Assembly (NCBI RefSeq): GCF_000247695.1 | Contig: NW_004624781.1 | Location: forward strand, 9,371,385-9,435,384 | Length of the DNA: 64,000 nucleotides | Origin: Heterocephalus glaber | Lineage: Eukaryota; Chordata; Mammalia; Rodentia; Bathyergidae | Direction: 5' to 3' | In this document: piece after piece, positions 10,560 through 23,430 of the stretch | How positions within the stretch are numbered: the first letter of the stretch is position 1 | Layout: every line of letters starts with the position of its first letter | Notes under the pieces: model-generated | The model's input: only the letters and a program-made list of their open reading frames with translations | The model's database searches: none | Told to the model about the DNA's origin: nothing | Translations under genes and position numbers: made by a program

Positions 10560-10964
10560 TAAACATGCAGAGAAGATTCCCATCTTCAGGTACTGTACAC
10601 AGGGCTCTTTGAGTGCTCTGTAGCTGCAGTGACCGCAGACTGAGGACCTACATTTTTCTGGGGTTCTTGTTTATACTATGGAGGGATCTCCTCTCCCCCC
10701 CAAAAAGATTGGTGAGTACTTTTTACCAACTTTGGGGTGGGTATAGCAGTATTCAATTTGATTTATATAAATTTTTAAAAGGCATTATTTGCATCCTAAG
10801 CCCTACGGACACTGACATTTTTATGAGTGAGGATTCAAATGTGTTATACTTCTCAGCACTGAATCAAGGTGTGGTGGCTGTCATTTCTTTGTTCCTCCTC
10901 ATTTCCACTCTACTGGGAAGAATTTCCTATCTTATGAATCCTACCTTCCTAACAAATGACAATA

Positions 10965-11078
10965 GTAATAGCCAATAGTTGCATAGTGCTATTATGTGCT
11001 AGGTACAGTTCTGAGCACTTTACAAATAACATCTTATTTAAGTATTTTAACAACTCTAAAAGTGGACTGTGTCATTCT
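10965..11078 (+). mobile_element. Ancient MIR/L2-class repeat
   Basis: TATTATGTGCTAGGTACAGT and GAGCACTTTACAAATAACAT are typical of this class. Confidence 0.55.
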
Positions 11079-11871
11079 TGTTAGGCAGATAGACATTAGT
11101 AGTCCTGAGGGATGAAAAGGGTATTCCAAAATAGCATGCACTGCCAGTTAATTAAAGAAAGATGTCGATGTACGACACATTTGTATAATACATTTATAAT
11201 CATTTATTAGGTCTCAAATGTAAAATGATCCCACAGAGCACAGTGACATCTTAAGGTTATTCATTGTGGACATTCACTGTACATTTTGATCATCACCGTG
11301 TGTACCTTGTCCTTACCAATCCTTATAACAACACTGCAAACCAGAGGCACCACATCACCATTAGGCTTAGGAAAGTATGATTGAATGGAATTAAGTGATT
11401 CCTTTATGATCATGTGGGTATGGAGTGGAGAGGGGATTCAAACTCTGGCCTCCCTAGAAACAAAGTCTATGCTGTATTCTAAGAACTTGCCACACAGCCT
11501 GCATCTCATGAACAGCTATCAGCACGCGGTCGGTGTGGTCTTGGCGAGGAAGAGCCAGCTGATCCTCAGCCACTCTGTCACAGAGCAGTCCTTAGTGACA
11601 GTGTGTGACTCTGGTGTTTGTCCAGGAACCCACCGCTCCCTGCCTTTCTCTCCCTCCCCTCTGACACTCTGGGCTCCATGGCCTGGGGATCTTGAGAAGG
11701 TTGAGGCCAGCACACTGGCTCTCAGCTTAGCAGATCCCGAAATTTGATTTCTCAAGCCCCCTAGTGGTGATCTGGCTGGGGGAGGGCGGTTGATGACAAT
11801 GACAAAACTGTCTAGACTCATGTATGAACCAGTCACTAGTCTGTTGACCAGACACTGTATTTGTGTTTGTT
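11079..11871. other. Intergenic, unique sequence
   Basis: I see no exon or repeat signature. Open frames are short and lack splice or codon support. Confidence 0.5.
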
Positions 11872-12320
11872 GGTCTATTCATTTCCTAGTGCCCCTGTAA
11901 TATATCACCACATACGTAGTGGCTTCCAAAACAACACACATATATTTTCTTACAGTTCTTGGAAGTCAAAAGGCTGAAGTCAGTCTCAAGTCGAGGTGTG
12001 GGCAGGAATGCATTCCTTCTGAAAGCTCTAGGGAACAATTTGTCTCCTTCCCTTTTCTTTCTTCTAGAAATACTCTTGCTCCTTGGCGCTTTGTCTGTCT
12101 CCAAAGCCAGCAGCACAGCATTCTCCAGTCTGACTCTGATGCCCCTTCCTCCTTGTTACATTTGCTCATCTGGATAATCCAGGACAATATCTTTATTTCA
12201 AGATCCCACGCTTAATCACATCTCCAAAGTCCCTTTTTCTGCGTCAATAAAGTAACATATTTATAGGTCCCAGGTGGATTAGGACATGGACATTTTGAGG
12301 AGCCTTGTTCACCCTTTCAC
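11872..12320 (-). mobile_element. MaLR-type LTR (MLT1-like), reverse
   Basis: The order is that of a reversed MLT1: a CACAGTTC-like motif near the start, then ATCACATCTCCAAAGTCCC and GGATTAGGACATGGACATTT near the end. Solo LTR, non-coding. Confidence 0.65.
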
Positions 12321-13377
12321 AGCTGGTCGGCTGCTTCTCTCCCCTGACATGGAAGTCAGTCTACCACCAGAGGATCTCTGGGAAACCTGGAAGCAAAGGA
12401 TACTGTATCCCAGAGGATAGGCATGTGGATGGTCTCTGTGCCTAGGATCATCAGCTAACTGTCAATCAAACCCCAACCAATCTGCCTCCAACAACAGGGA
12501 CTGGAAACTTCCAGCTCTCGGGCTTCCTTCTTTCCCTGTAGGCGCTATGCACTTGTCAGACAGAGTCCAGTCCACCTGTCAGGTTTCTGCACCGATCACT
12601 CCCAACTCTCCATTCTGGACACATGTATAAATCATCAGTTATGGCTGCTTGATGGAATGTCCGACCCTGGGCTCCCTTGAATCAGGTCCATCAAACTGTC
12701 TGATGGTCCATGTTACAGAGCAGCTCCTGTTGACAGTGTGTTTCCTGGTGTTTGCCCAGGACCGCACTGCTCCCTGTCCTTCTCTCCCACTGCTCTGACT
12801 TTCAGCCTTGTACTCTAGGCTCCGACACCTGCTTGCCTCTTCATCGGTGCTTGTGGTAACTGGTTAGGACTTTTCCCTCTGGATTCTCGCACGGATAACA
12901 TGATAGTGTGTTAAATTTTTATGAGTAACTTTGTCTTGAAGTTTTGGGACCGCTTCATCTTAGCCGCTCATTTACACAGACCCATTAAAAAAATTGGATT
13001 CTCCATTTTCTAATTCAATTTCTACCTCTGAAAATTATTTTTAAACTACTGTATTCTGTGAGAAACTACTTATGTGGCAGGCACCGGGTAAGCCCTGGGT
13101 GTCACCGGGCTGAGTCTGAAAGATTCTCAAAGCTAAGACAAGGAATTTAACACACTCTTTTATAGAAGGTTTGCTGACTCCCATCATGGAAAAAGAATTT
13201 TCAGGATGCATCAGTAAGAGGCATGGGAAGGGTCTATTAGAGATTTAGAATGCACTCAGGAGTGGAGTGCAGGCCCTTAGAGAAACGAGTTGCATTATGG
13301 TATTGAACGGAGAACATTTATACTTTTCTTGATGGGGTGGAAAGCTTGGGAAGAAGCATAGAAGCCTTTTTCCCTTT

Positions 13378-13491
13378 TTCTCTTTCTTTCTTTTCCTTCT
13401 CCTCCCCTTTCTCCTCCTTCTTCTCCTTCTTCTCCTTCTTCTCTTTTTCCTTCTCCCTCCCCCCCACTTCTCCTCCTTCTCTTTCTCCATC
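13378..13491 (+). repeat. C/T (TCC/TTC) pyrimidine tract
   Basis: About 110 bases of almost pure C/T on the plus strand. Open frames here are low-complexity artefacts. Confidence 0.9.
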
Positions 13492-13603
13492 TTTTTTGGA
13501 TAAGGGATTTAAACATTCTCTGGATTCTCCTAGACTGCTCCTTACTTTCTTAATTGAGCCAATTTATGACCTCATATAACTTTGACTGAGTCCTGAAAGT
13601 TAG

Positions 13604-13695
13604 TCTTTTTTTTTTTTTTTTTGGTACCAGGGATCAAACTCAGGACCTTGTGCTTACAAGGCAGGCACAGTGCCCCTGAGCTAAATCCCTGGCCC
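13604..13695 (-). mobile_element. ID-type SINE
   Basis: Reverse full copy with a T18-type tail. No clear duplication seen. Confidence 0.92.
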
Positions 13696-14993
13696 TGCAG
13701 TCTTCTTAACAGTGCAATTTTTAGTTCTGATTTCCTTGCCTCCATTCTATCTTTTATTTCTTCTGTTGTACCTCTTGGGGATTCAATGGTGAGCACACTT
13801 GTCCCTGCTGTCAGGGAGCCTAGGGAGCTGTAGAGAAGGTGGATCTTTATCCAATCATCACACTCATGAATGTGTAATTATAAATCACAATCCTAAGAGG
13901 AGGGAGGAAACATGGTTAATGAAAGCTTAAAACAAAAAGACCTGCCCTACATTGGAGATCCTCAAGGAAAATATCCCTAAAGAAGTGCCCTGTGCACCAT
14001 GATCATTAGATGGGGAGCCAGTAGGTAAGTGAGACTGCAGGAGAGGGGCAGATGAGGAGGAGGCCTGAGAGTACAGGGGCAGTCAGGGGCCAAGGGCAGG
14101 GTCCTGAGCTCTAGCTTTAGGGCAAAGCCTTTTAGCCAGGGTAGTGACACACGCAGAGTTCGGTGCTGTGACCACCTTTCTGGGGATAGAGTAGAGAACA
14201 GGTTTGTGGGAGGAGAGGGTAGAACTGATGTGGAGAGAGCAGTTAGGAGCTCTCTCAGGGAGACACAAAGGTGACTTTGGTGAGGGTGGTGGCAGTGGAG
14301 GAGAGGATTTTCCTGAGAAGAGGTGGGGTAATTTGGAGGTTCAAAACCCAAGACACAGTGAAAGTTTGAATATGGGGCAGAGAGTGGAAAGTTTCAAAGA
14401 TGAAATCAAGCTTGATGGCGTGTAAGTTCTATTAACCAGGCTGATGTTTACATTTAATTGCAATGGAACATTTTAAAAAGGAAACGCCAGCTCTTGTATA
14501 TTATGACAAGCCTAAGAGCGCAGCTGCCTCCAGTGAGACGCAGTTGCTTCATACCATGAACCTCAGACTTGACTCTGATGGTGGCTTCTGGGAGAAGTTT
14601 ACATATCCCAGCTTCAAGTCCGTGGGTGGCCAACATCACTGATGCTCCTACCATCAGAACCTCCCTAGCATTCTTTGTGGCAAATAGAACTATCTCTAAA
14701 ACCAAACCACCACGGAGAGGAGGCTGACCTTAGAGTGAGAGGCTGACAATAAGTTGGAGAATTCTGGGAATCCAGCCTCAGGAATGCTGGGCCCTTTCTC
14801 CACTTGTGGCTCTCTTTTGAACTTAAGGGTTTGGCAGTCAGTCAAAACAAATAACTCTGGGTGCAAGAGTCAACAGAGTTCAGAACACTCTCTGGCTCAC
14901 TGCTTCAGACTAGATGTCTCTCCCAGGCACATCTTGGAATCCTTGGCCTTTTCAGTTAGAACAGATTCTGTGGTACAATAAGAATCTACATAG

Positions 14994-15082
14994 GGCCGGG
15001 GATTTAGCTCAGTGGTTCCAGCACTTGCCTCGCAAGTGCAAGGTCCTGAGTTCGATCCCTGGTACCAAAAAAAAAAAAAAAG
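14994..15082 (+). mobile_element. ID-type SINE
   Basis: Full copy with duplication GAATCTACATAG at 14982-14993 and 15083-15094. Confidence 0.96.
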
Positions 15083-15309
15083 GAATCTACATAGACATTT
15101 TTAAAAACATGCTTTTCTATAATGAGGCATTTATTGGGAGGGAATTTCTAAGATTCCCGATTTGAGTCTCTGGTACCAAGCATCCTGGTGACACCACTTG
15201 GATGTCCTTACTAAAGTCACTTGTTAAAATAAGTGGGAATTGGAACATCCAGTCAGATTCTGCTAACAAGGGTCGGAGACCTGGCCTCCCAGCTCCACAG
15301 AGGGGCGGG

Positions 15310-15310
<1 letters not shown>

Positions 15311-15342
<32 letters not shown>
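15311..15342 (+). repeat. (GT)n microsatellite
   Basis: About 15 GT units with one TTT break near the start. Confidence 0.95.
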
Positions 15343-15898
15343 GAGCATGTGACTTGTGCAACTTGGCATGAGGTTCAAGGCTCGCAGACAAGGAGCATGG
15401 CTATTATGCTCCCTCTCTGGCTGTTTTTCTCACTCAATTTTGCATTATGGGAAGGGGAAAGAAAGAAGGAAGCAAATTGGCGCTTGGTAACTATTCTAGT
15501 TAATGCTCATCCAGGGAAGTTCCCAGACCTCATGACTGAGCCCAGACCCACACCACACCCATGACTTCATCACATGCATCGACCTTGCTCAGCCTTTGCT
15601 GCACTCTGATTCGCTAAGTGTGTAGAGGGGGAAAGTATGTATGAAACAGTAATGGATGTCTGTGGTAATGACTTTGTTCATTATCATATGATGTATGAGT
15701 CACCCTAACTCAACCCCATTCCCATTTCATCCAATGGCCTCTCAGGCAAGCTGTGCCCTGTCAGATCCCTTCTGTTATCTGTTCGGCTCACCCAAAATAC
15801 ACCTTCCTCATGTCCCCTGGCAACATGCACAGGTGTTACCTGTGTGCTTAGTGCCTACCACTGCTTTAGAAGCTTATGCTGTTTAAGGCTGTGACCCA

Positions 15899-16009
15899 GG
15901 GCCGGGGATTTAGCTCAGTGGTTCTGCCGCCTGCCTCATAAGCGCAAGGTCCTGAGTTCGATCCCTGGTACCAAAAAAAAAAAAAAAAAGGAATTACTTA
16001 CGGACAGAT
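15899..16009 (+). mobile_element. ID-type SINE
   Basis: Full copy plus a short 3' addition after the A tail. Duplication AAGGCTGTGACCC at 15885-15897 and 16010-16022. Confidence 0.95.
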
Positions 16010-17059
16010 AAGGCTGTGACCCTTCTCCTCTGGCTCTCCCCCTACTGGCCTTCCTTAATTCCAGCCTCCAGGAAGGATCTTGGCTCTGCCTTGCTTTGTC
16101 AGTATCTCTACCTCCCACTGGGGGTTGTGGGCAGTTGTGTAGATCCATACAATCAGTGAAGTAGGAACAAATGCTATCCCATCACATGGCTGAGAACATT
16201 AACACCCAGAAAGGTTCAGTGATTCACAGAAGACTATCCAGGTTTGGAATTTACTGCTTGTGACTCTGTAATTCAATGAATCCATTATTCGAATTTTAGC
16301 TGAAAACAGCAAAAATTATCACCCACTTACTTGGGTGGTAAGGATAAAGAGACATAGGTACAGAATTAATATGGATAGTAAACTGGGGGTACAAGACCAC
16401 TCCCCTCCACTCACCTGAACCTGGGCAACGCCCCTGGGCCAATCCTCCTCAACCCTCCAATCCTTGTGCTAAGGCCTGCCAACCACAGGCAGAGATAAAA
16501 AAGACAGAGTCCCTGGGCCCGCCTTGGAAGATTCCAAAATCACAAACCAAGACACATGTGTGCCAGACCTGCTGGAATGACCTAAAATAACCTTTCTTCA
16601 CTTGGAGCACATTAAAGGCTCATGCATATGGACTGCATCTCGTTTATACAATTCTAAGAGTGAATTATGGGAAAGGACAGTCACAGTAGATACAGGTGAC
16701 ATGACTCAGCACCCTGTCAATCACTCTGGAAGACCCAGTGGGAAGTGCCCTAGACCTAGCCCAACATTTTAAATTCTTAAACCTAACCCATTCATCACTC
16801 ATCCTATTTCCATTCCTGCCACACGAGCCCACTCACTCTAAGTGCACCATCGCCCATTTAAACTTCACTAAACTTTGCTGCTTTTTCCTTGCTGTTGCAT
16901 GCCACATCCGGTTCTTTGTTGTACACAAGAGCCTAGAAACCTGTTTGGGACCCCATCACCCACAGCATCAGAATTAGCGACACTAGCATAAATAAACCTA
17001 GACTCATTGGAAGCCAACAGAATAAATTATGGGCACTAAACATTGCCCTAAGTGTTTTA

Positions 17060-17137
17060 TTTTTTTGGTACCAGGAATCGAACTCTGGTCCTTGCGAAGC
17101 AGGTGCCAGAACCACTGAGCTAAATCCCCTGCCCAGC
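17060..17137 (-). mobile_element. ID-type SINE
   Basis: Reverse copy. Flanks share CCYAAGTGTTTTA. Confidence 0.93.
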
Positions 17138-17374
17138 CCCAAGTGTTTTAAATGTACCATCTTGGGCTGCCACAGTAGAACACCACAGACTGGGTGACTT
17201 AAACAATAAGAATTTATTTCCTCACAGTTGTGGATGCTAAAAGTGATATTAGGGTACAGCGTAATCGGGTTATCTTCCTGGCTTGCTGACAGCCACCACC
17301 ATCTCCCTGTATTCTCAAGGGAAAGAGGAAAGGAAGGGAGGGGACAGAGCAAGTACCAGCTCTGTCTGTCTTTC

Positions 17375-17546
17375 TTCATCTTCTCCCTCTCTTTCTCCTT
17401 CTCCTTTTCCATCCCTCTCCCTCCCCCTCCTTCTCCCCATTCCCTTACTCCTTCTTTCTCCTCCTCCTCCTTCTCCTTATTTACCCCCTTTCTTTTCCCC
17501 TCTTCCTCCCTCTCTTTCTCATTCTTCCTCTTCTTTTCCCCTCCTC
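17375..17546 (+). repeat. C/T pyrimidine tract
   Basis: About 170 bases, nearly pure C/T, inside a reversed MaLR LTR next to a B1. Confidence 0.9.
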
Positions 17547-17551
17547 GTTTT

Positions 17552-17692
17552 TGAGAGTCAGGGTCTTGCTATGCAGTTCAGGCTGGCCTTGAACTCACTA
17601 GGTAACCCAGGCTGGTCTAGAACTCCCAGTGATCCTCCTGCCTCAGCCTCCCAAATGCTGAAATTAAAAGGGTGCAGCACCATGCCCAGCCT
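17552..17692 (-). mobile_element. B1 SINE inside a MaLR LTR
   Basis: Reverse near-full copy with a doubled GGCTGGCCTTGAACTC motif. It lies after a long C/T tract. Confidence 0.92.
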
Positions 17693-18556
17693 ATATGTCT
17701 CTTCTTGTAAGAACTCTAACCCTGTCACATCAGGCCCATCCTTATGATCTCGTTTAACTTCAATTACCTTCTTAGAGGCTCTATCTCTAAATATGGTCAT
17801 ACAGGGGAACAGGACTTTGACACATGAATTTTGCTAGATGCAACTGAATCTACAGTATGTTTCTAGATGAATCTCAGAATTGGAAGAGAATACAAAGATC
17901 ATCTTTTTATTAGCACATTCCTTCCTAATTACTCATTGTTCTGTTCAGCCTCTTCTTCTGAAGAGGGATAGGGTGGGTGGGTATGGGCATCTTTCGGTCT
18001 ACATTCTGTCTTTGGGCTCCAAGAAAGGTTATCCAAAAAGATTTCCATTGTTGCTTTCAGAGGTCTTTCCCGCCTGTGGATTGCTTATTCCCACAAATGC
18101 CTCAGGGATTCCTTGGGGTCCTCCCTACCTAAGATGCTGGCTTCCTCTTGGGATTCAAAACTGTCTGCCCAGCTGTTCTTTCCACATAAAGATAAGGAAA
18201 CCACTAAATCGTGAGGCAGCTTTTCTTATCCTAGAGCCATTGACCATCTAGGTGAAGAGGGTGTTGGGAAACAATTCCAAGTGCAGGCCTGTAGGATTCT
18301 CCCCATTGATAGCAATGACCTCGAAAAGCATCCTCCATGGTATGAGGTCAAAGACCGAGCTTCTCTTTGAAAGAGCATAACTTTCCATACTCCTCATTTT
18401 TCTCCTGTGAGACTTTTTCTTATTAAGTTGTTAGAAGTGAACTCTCTGAGAAAATCTTAAGACACTCTTATCATAATACATTCAAGAAGCTGAAAGTGCA
18501 GCTACACCAGCAGATACTTCTGTGAAAGTTAGAACAAGAGTTAGTGAGTGCCTCTC

Positions 18557-18581
18557 AGTGTGTGTATGTGTGTGTGTGTCT
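18557..18581 (+). repeat. (GT)n microsatellite, short
   Basis: Interrupted TGTGTG run of about 24 bases. Confidence 0.8.
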
Positions 18582-18743
18582 CCTTTATTTTGTACCCTAG
18601 GCTCCTCATTCCCTTCACCCTAGTTCTGCCCTGCATTTCCTTCCCAGGGACATGTGAAGATTAAATTATATAATGTATGGAATGTATGAAAAGTGCCTGG
18701 CACACAATATGCATTCAATAAATGTAAATGTTTTCTTTTCCTC

Positions 18744-19142
18744 TGTGTTAGTCAGATTTCTGTTACTGGAGTAAAAACCTAAGATAATCAAATTAAAAAG
18801 AGGAAAGGTTTACTTTGGCTCATGGTTTCAGTTCATAATTGCTTGGTCTGTTGCCTTTGGGCCTGTAGCAAGGCAGCACATCATGACAGGAAATGTGTGG
18901 TGGAACAAAGCTGCTCACCTCATCTCCTCTCATTGTGGCCAGGAGGCAAAAGGAGAGGGAAAATGAAAGGCCATGGTCCCAATATCCCCTTAAAGGGCAC
19001 ATCTCCAGTGACCTAACTTCCTTTCACTAGGCTCCCCTCTCCTCTCCTAAAGTTTCCACCACCTCCTAATAGTGCTAAGGGTTGGGGACCAACCCTTGAA
19101 CACATGGGTTTTTGGAGGATATTCAAGATCCAAACGATAGCA
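18744..19142 (-). mobile_element. MaLR-type LTR, reverse
   Basis: TGTGTTAGTCAGATTTCTGT to GGATATTCAAGATCCAAAC follows the reversed MST/THE1-like order. Confidence 0.65.
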
Positions 19143-19165
19143 CCATCTAAAAACAAACTTTTAAA

Positions 19166-19292
19166 TTGAGTGTGGTAAAGTACACCTATAATCCCACCAC
19201 TTGGGCAGCTGAGGCAGGAGTATCACAGTGAGTTCAAGGCCAGCCTGAACTACATAGCAAGGCTCCATTTCAACAAACAAAACAAAACAAAA
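19166..19292 (+). mobile_element. B1 SINE
   Basis: Forward copy: CACCTATAATCCCACCAC to GAACTACATAGCAAGGC, tail (AAAAC)n. Confidence 0.9.
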
Positions 19293-20479
19293 ATGAATAA
19301 AGAAAGTTTAGGAGGGACTAAACTCTTAACTATCATTTAAAATCCAAATAATGATAGCTAACATTCATTTAGCTCTTAGTTGCTGAGTGTTTAGTTAATA
19401 GCAATTATTTACTGAGCTCTTTGTAGGCATCGTACTTTTTATACATTATTAATAATGCACTCAACAGTTTTATGAGGTAAAGGCTGCATCATGCCGCACA
19501 AGAAGGAGGAGGAGGGGTCAGGGATTTAGCTCAGTGGTTCCAGTGTCTGCCTCGAAAGCACAAGGTCCCGAGTTCAATCCCTGGTACCAAAAAAAAGGAG
19601 GAGGAGGAGCCCATCCCACTACTACCAGAGTCAAACTAGCAACTCCTAGCCAGTCTGCACCTTGGTTCTCCTCAGCACAGGGCAGCAGAGCTGACAACCA
19701 GAAGATCGACCTGATTGAGAATGAGACCAACACCCTGGAGGACAGTTTCACTCCAGGACGGAAGTGCTATCCTACCGCAGAGACTGGGTGAGAGAGAGTC
19801 AGGGGAGACAGACTCAGAAAAGGTGAGAGCTAGTTATACAGTACAGTCCCCGAGGCCCTCTGAGAATCTCAAGGTCAGACCAGGAAGATCACGGGGCCTG
19901 CATTCTGTGGTGAGATGCTAGGTTTTGTGGGTGTAACCTTCAGAGGGGGCTGGATCTGAAGGTGGTGGCACTGAGTCCAGTGGTCTGCTCGAGCTCTCAT
20001 ACCACTGCCCACATCCGTCACAGACCAGTGGTCTGATTCACCATCAGTCAATATCTGGGGTACCTAAGTGTCTATACTAAAATGAGAGACTTCTCTGCTC
20101 TGGTTAAGGGTGGTACATGAATTGTTCTTACAGTCTGTCAGTATCCATTCTATATATGATGCTATTGTTGTTGCTGAGTTTACTACAATAGCCAAGGTGA
20201 CATAGTTGGTACTGTCAATTGGTTCCCTGTATGCCAATATCTGGATTGCCTGATACTGTGGCCCATTCCCAAAGAAATGGGTACTGGGCCAAATAATCTG
20301 CAAGCTCCCCTTCCAAATAAATGGAGGTAGCTGGATCCTGGGACAGAAGCAAAGGCCAATAGTTAGTCACACTCAGAGGATATCACCGCAACCCACTTTG
20401 TTCAACCAGAAAACCCTAGTTCAGAAAACAAACAGACAAAAAATAGAAACATTAGAAGACAAGGCAACAAAAACGCCTC
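19293..20479. other. Intergenic, unassigned
   Basis: An ID SINE at 19,514 and an old MIR/L2-like stretch near 19,370-19,470. A minus-strand frame at 20,064-20,303 matches nothing I know. Confidence 0.45.
19514..19597 (+). mobile_element. ID-type SINE
   Basis: Full copy flanked by GGAGGAGGAG repeats on both sides. Confidence 0.93.
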
Positions 20480-20775
20480 CAAACACGCCATGCATAAAAG
20501 GGGAGAAAATCCAAGGGAGGGGGAAGAAGAGGAGAGACATAGGAAGTAGGGAGATCTTTTTCAAATGGGAAGGTGAACAAGAGATGGAGGCAAGGGGTAG
20601 GAAGGAGAGGGAAAAGGGATAGAAAGTGGCCGGGGGTTTAGCTCAGTGGTTCCGCTGCCTGCCTCGCAAGTGCAAGGTCCCAAGTTCGATCCCCGGTACC
20701 AAAAAAGGGGGGGAATAGAAAGAAAAAGAGTGAAAGGAAAAATGGTGAATGTACTAATAAAAAAGAATAAATAAA
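20480..20775 (+). mobile_element. L1 3' UTR fragment
   Basis: The purine tract (TCAAATGGGAAGGTGAACAA) matches the tails at 34,110 and 56,750. An ID SINE splits it. The 5' limit is uncertain. Confidence 0.6.
20628..20712 (+). mobile_element. ID-type SINE inside L1 3' UTR
   Basis: Full copy splitting a purine-rich L1 tail. Flanks share RATAGAAAG. Confidence 0.93.
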
Positions 20776-21505
20776 AAACAATTGTATGGCATAGGAATTA
20801 TTATTACTCCAATTTAAGACGAAGGATTGAAGGTAAGAGTAAATAATTTATTTAAGATCACATAGCCAATGAAAATGCATAGAACTAGGAGTTTGGCTCC
20901 AGAGTCAGCCACAAGAATAAAATTAGGAAATAAGAGAGGACCTGAAAGAGGCAAGAGAAGAAGCAAAACCTAAACTGCTTTTCTACCTTCTTTGCCAAAA
21001 ACAGTTGTGCGCATTTACCTTCATTTTCCAAATGCATCTTGTGAAATATGTACATGTATTCTTATTTGTCAGAGGGGCTCAGGAGTGAAATATCTTGCTT
21101 AGGGGCACTGAGAATTTCTCAGCAGATGGCCACACGTGTCCATGTGAGTTCTCTACTGATTATGAAGGCATCAGTAGGGTCAGGGTCTCAGGTGTGTCAC
21201 TCTCCTTCCAGCTGTGGCCAAGCACTGACTGCCTGCTCCCATTTACCTTCTTGGGTCAGGAATTCTTCACAGTGCCCCAGACTCAGGTACATATTATTTT
21301 GGTTTTATTGTTCTCTCTGTATTTAATATGCTTTGCCTTTCTAGCTGTATAACAGTTACAAGTTTATACATGATGCCATGTTAAGATATATTTAAGTGCA
21401 TTCAAATTTAGTAAGCTTACAAGTCCAGGAGATATATTCATTTAAACATACATAAATACAAATGCAAAATAGGTCAAAGGAGAATTTTTAAAGATGTTTT
21501 GCTGA

Positions 21506-21596
21506 GGGCCGGGGATTTAGCTCAGTGGTTTTGCCACCTGCTATGCAAGCGCAAGGACCAGAATTCGATCCCTGGTACAAAAAAAAAAAAAAAAAA
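21506..21596 (+). mobile_element. ID-type SINE
   Basis: Full copy with duplication AAAGATGTTTTGCTGA on both sides. Long pure A tail. Confidence 0.95.
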
Positions 21597-21611
21597 AGAT
21601 GTTTTGCTGAA

Positions 21612-21826
21612 ACTGAGTTGCTGCTAGCAACATGAATGTGATGATGCTGATGGCAAAACTTCAGGCAAAACTGCCATGATGTTTCTGCCTTGCAACAGGT
21701 CTAAAAGCAATGGAATCAGCCAACTATGCCCTGAAACTGTGAGCCAAAAGAAACCTTCTTTTCCTTTAAGTTGCTATCCTCAGGTATTTTGTCATATCAA
21801 CAAAAAGCTAACGCACATGGTGAGAT
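21612..21826 (+). mobile_element. MaLR-type LTR 3' part
   Basis: CCCTGAAACTGTGAGCCAAA and GGTATTTTGTCATATCAAC are typical of the 3' half in sense orientation. Confidence 0.6.
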
Positions 21827-21845
21827 ATAGTATTAATCTAATTCA

Positions 21846-21926
21846 GGGTGGGTAGGGCTGGGGACTGAACCCAGGGCCTCTTGAATGCTAGGCAAGCACT
21901 CTAAAACTGAACTACAGTCCCAGGAC
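21846..21926 (-). mobile_element. Older tRNA-derived SINE
   Basis: GGGGACTGAACCCAGGGCC to ACTACAGTCCCAGG is a diverged ID-like body. Confidence 0.6.
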
Positions 21927-22252
21927 TGAATGTAGTTTTTATACTATATAATGACATATGTCAACATTTGGACATTGGTTCAGTAATTAGAAATCATCTT
22001 AAGAGTTATTCCTTTTATTACTGTCCTGGGCCTAAGTTTGAAAAGTTTCTTCTCAGCTTTTTAGTCCACTAAAGGACTAGGAATCTAAGTCTAGCCTTAG
22101 ATTGAGTCTGAGTGCCCCCCTAAAACTATCCATCAAGTGCTGCACATGTCTCATCTTCTTCTTATAGATGACTCTTGGCTCTGGGTACCATCTTCCTGTA
22201 GTTGTCAACTTCCTGCAATTGTCCCACACTGTGTTTTCCCACACTGCTATCA

Positions 22253-22425
22253 GGCTCTTGCATATTTAGTTCTAGCTCTGCTACTTACTAGCTGTGTGAA
22301 CTCGGGCTCATCGCTCAGTTTGCTCAGCCTTAATCTCCCCATCTATAAAATGGTCATAATACTACATGAACTGCTTGCTGTGTGGAGCTGTTTGGAAACT
22401 CAAATTTCATAAAGCATATGAAAGT
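22253..22425 (+). mobile_element. MIR SINE
   Basis: The core CTGCTACTTACTAGCTGTGT and CCCCATCTATAAAATGGTC are diagnostic. Confidence 0.85.
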
Positions 22426-23430
22426 ATTTTAAGAATTAAAGTGCTAGTCAAATGTAAGTTGGCAGTAAAAGAGACCTTGACATATTTAATAGTCGCTTTA
22501 TGATTCTTTCTATCAAAGATAGATAAAAGTATCATCCAGGACAGGTCAGTACATTGGACATTTAGGAGCACAAGATTCTTATATTAGAGGATTTTTCCTG
22601 CCTTGGTTCTTTTAATTGCAATATGTCATATTTGAACATTGTAGTTCTCGGTGGTTTTTTTAATCTATTACTGATGAAAATGAGAAATCATTAGTTTCTC
22701 AGATAGATTATAATTGCCTTCCCGTTCCAAAACAGAGATACCCTGTAGTGTAACAAGGTTAACCTAGAAATAGAATCTCTCAGTTTTCTTGTTACAATAT
22801 AACCACATTAAACAGAGTTTGGAAACCAAAAAATAAATGTCACCCAGAATTCTATGATCTGAACATAACTGTATATTTTCCCAATTCAGTTTAGATGTCA
22901 TCCATAGGCACAAGACAGCTTAAGATGGCTACAATGACAATGGACATATCACTCGATATTTTGCCCTTTTCACTTCATATTACAGCAAGCATTTCTCCAC
23001 ATTTCTACATAGCCTCCATACTCATCATTATTTAATGACAAAATAATATCCCATGAACCTAATTAACTATGATTCCCTTTGGGTCAGGACTTAGACTGTC
23101 CCTGGGTTTTTCTTTGGCTGCTACAGGTATTAATGCTACAATGGACAGCTTCTTAAATACAGCTTTTTGCCCATCTTGAAAGATAAAGTGTCAATAGTGA
23201 ATTTGTTAACTCAAAGAATATGAAAATTCTTTAGCATTCTGGAAAATTTATTGCTGTTCCTTTGCAACAAGATCTCACAAATTACAATGATATTAGGCAG
23301 GTTTGATTTCACTGCAGATACCAGCAATGAGCAATTTATAACAAAATTTTACTAATAGGTACAAATGCTCTTTTAAAAATGCTGTTTTCATTTCCACAAA
23401 GGAATGACAATTTTCAAAGACTAATTCTTT

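Larger units (their letters stand above)
12321..14993. other. Intergenic, mostly unique
   Basis: Apart from the C/T tract and ID SINE listed separately, nothing is recognised. Confidence 0.5.
15095..17059. other. Intergenic, mostly unique
   Basis: Contains the GT microsatellite and one ID SINE. No gene is supported. Confidence 0.5.
17155..17835 (-). mobile_element. MaLR-type LTR (MLT1-like), reverse, split
   Basis: CACAGACTGGGTGACTTAAA at the start and TGACACATGAATTTT at the end frame a C/T tract and a B1 insertion. Confidence 0.7.

Noticed and set aside
13245..13579. Open frames rich in Arg/Glu or Phe/Ser
   Set aside because: They arise from a C/T simple repeat.
14994..15060. tRNA gene suggested by box A and box B-like sequence
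   Set aside because: The same body occurs about thirty times with A-rich tails and target duplications. It is a SINE, and no copy was seen to have an intact tRNA 3' half.
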